Assembly (NCBI GenBank): GCA_023426125.1
Contig: JAFABI010000040.1
Coordinates: 1-42,204 of the forward strand
Source: Bacillota bacterium
Lineage (GTDB): Bacteria; Bacillota; Clostridia; Acetivibrionales; DTU013
Length of the DNA stretch: 42,204 nt
Direction: 5' to 3'
Below, piece by piece: positions 41,168-42,204 of this stretch (position 1 is the first letter of the stretch; each line of letters opens with the position of its first letter). The notes beneath the pieces were generated by a model. The model did no database searches, had not been told where the DNA came from, and worked only from the letters and a program-made list of their open reading frames with translations. Made by a program: the position numbers and the translations under genes.

Positions 41168-42139
41168 GTATAGCCTCTGTTTTTCCGTCAATAGGATTTC
41201 ACTGTACGGATACCGCCGACGCCCTTCGGCCAATTTGTCCAGGGCATAGCTTTTACAGATATGGAACAATGACGGAAGGACCTTGGCCGCTTTGGCTTGT
41301 TCCTTCAGCCGGCTTTCTGCTTCCGCTTCTCTTCCCGTAAGCCATAAGCTGCCGATAATGTATGCAAGGGCAATCGGATAAATGGCGCCAGCTTCCGCGA
41401 TCTTCGAACAAAACGCTATTGTTTGCCCAAACTGGTGCTTTTTAAAGTGGATGAAGCCAAGAACATAATCCACGAGTTCCTCCCTGCCGTGAAACCAGCT
41501 GCCTTCCCGGATTTGGCCATTTCCCGCCGGAAAGCTGTCAAGCAGGCCGGAATCCTCCCGGAACATACCGCTGATTCCTTCCTGCGCCGCAGCATTCAGC
41601 GGATCCCATTGCAGCGCCTGCAGGTACGCATGGAATGCTTCCCTCTTTTTCCCCGCTTTTTCATAAAACCGGCCTATTTCTCCATGAATTTCACTGCATG
41701 GCATCTTTTCCGCATCCGTTTCAAGTTCCCCGGCATTCATGGCATCCCGGCATACCCCCAGACTGTAATAGAAGGCAGCCAGGGCTTTTCCTGCTTTAAC
41801 CGGCAGCAGGGGCTTTGAGGCTCCGGCGGCAGCATCTCCCGTCATTTTTTGCCTCATGTTCTCCAGCCATCGCTCCAGCTTTTTCATAAAGCCTTTTGCC
41901 CACAAGACATATTCCAAAGCCCCCAGCGGCTGTGATCCATCGGCATCAATATGCATCAGCTGTTCAAGATTGTTCTGTTCCACTGCCCTCTTCAGCAGGT
42001 TTTCCAGCATTTCTTCAGGATCCGGCTTTGCAGCCAGTTCACCGATTTTGCGTAAAAGCCCGGAATTGCTCCTGTTCAGCACTGGCGAAAATATAACTTC
42101 CGATAATCTTTTCCGGGGAACTACGCTTGGTAGGTGCAT
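41153..42139 (-). CDS. TPR-like protein, possibly the C-terminal part of a larger protein
   Basis: A 328-residue helical protein. Residues about 145-180 (EIHGEIGRFYEKAGKKREAF then HAYLQALQWDPLNAAA) form a clear tetratricopeptide repeat, and weaker TPR-like helix pairs occur up to about 300. In Clostridia such tails often follow a family 2 glycosyltransferase domain, but no such domain lies in the window. The ATG at 42139 has no good ribosome binding site and sits at the edge of a dispersed repeat. The frame stays open through the repeat toward the window end, so the true start may be outside. It converges with the DUF4183 gene and shares its terminator. Confidence 0.65.
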   Translation of the reverse strand: MHLPSVVPRKRLSEVIFSPVLNRSNSGLLRKIGELAAKPDPEEMLENLLKRAVEQNNLEQLMHIDADGSQPLGALEYVLWAKGFMKKLERWLENMRQKMTGDAAAGASKPLLPVKAGKALAAFYYSLGVCRDAMNAGELETDAEKMPCSEIHGEIGRFYEKAGKKREAFHAYLQALQWDPLNAAAQEGISGMFREDSGLLDSFPAGNGQIREGSWFHGREELVDYVLGFIHFKKHQFGQTIAFCSKIAEAGAIYPIALAYIIGSLWLTGREAEAESRLKEQAKAAKVLPSLFHICKSYALDKLAEGRRRYPYSEILLTEKQRLYKKDM

Positions 42140-42172
42140 AGGCGAGCAGCAAGCTTTAGCTTGCGACCAGCC
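42132..42172. repeat. GGTCGC-stem-GCTGCTCGCC module, third copy
   Basis: On the minus strand this reads CTGGTCGC, AAGCTAAAGCTT (42162-42151), GCTGCTCGCC, TATGCA. The outer parts match the module at 18991-19035 and the stem matches the one at 18958-18969. It overlaps the apparent start of the TPR gene. Confidence 0.85.
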
Positions 42173-42204
42173 CGCTCCATTCCCCAGAAAAGAATCGGAA
42201 GTAA

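Overview
The window looks like a chromosomal segment of an anaerobic, probably spore-forming member of the Clostridia (Firmicutes). The evidence is the gene order rpoB-rpoC-L7Ae-rpsL-rpsG-fusA-tuf, Firmicutes-type ribosome binding sites, a flavodiiron protein (an oxygen or NO scavenger typical of anaerobes), a YesM/YesN-LplB/YtcP-type sugar uptake system, and a DUF4183 gene behind a sigma-K-like promoter. No rRNA, tRNA, CRISPR array, phage gene or transposase gene was recognised.

Region 1 (1-4.6 kb) is mixed: a MoxR ATPase, a membrane-anchored serine hydrolase, a YggT membrane protein, a GntR remnant cut by a repeat, and an SGNH hydrolase. Region 2 (4.7-20.2 kb) is a carbohydrate locus, almost all on the minus strand. 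It has a YesM/YesN two-component system, a solute-binding lipoprotein, two LplB/YtcP-type permeases and a GH50-like glycosidase in one run. Upstream of that run lie an AraC regulator, a broken UroD-like gene on the plus strand, an intact UroD-family protein, a GH38 alpha-mannosidase and a second AraC regulator. A reasonable reading is sensing, import and hydrolysis of an oligosaccharide. The UroD-family protein may handle a methyl group, but that is inference.

Region 3 (20.4-26.7 kb) holds an AT-rich lone rmlC-like gene, a large lipoprotein with a copper-amine-oxidase-like N-terminal domain and a beta-propeller, a small AT-rich stretch bounded by 27-bp direct repeats (unknown gene, repeats, broken merR), and a flavodiiron protein. 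Region 4 (27.0-40.0 kb) is the rpo/str cluster. It is interrupted by about 550 bp of stacked repeats between rpoC and the L7Ae gene, and a strong sigma-A-like promoter restarts transcription. rpoB is not preceded by rplJ/rplL; it has its own near-consensus promoter about 480 nt upstream. Region 5 (40.6-42.2 kb) has the DUF4183 gene and a convergent TPR-type gene sharing a bidirectional terminator.

The most striking feature is a dense set of dispersed palindromic repeats from several families. They sit mostly 0-36 bp beyond stop codons, and in three cases they overlap or supply the stop codon. In two families the outer sequence is constant while the two arms of the hairpin change together, as if stems were swapped or kept by compensatory change. 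This modular, 3'-end-seeking repeat system is the best candidate here for something not yet described.
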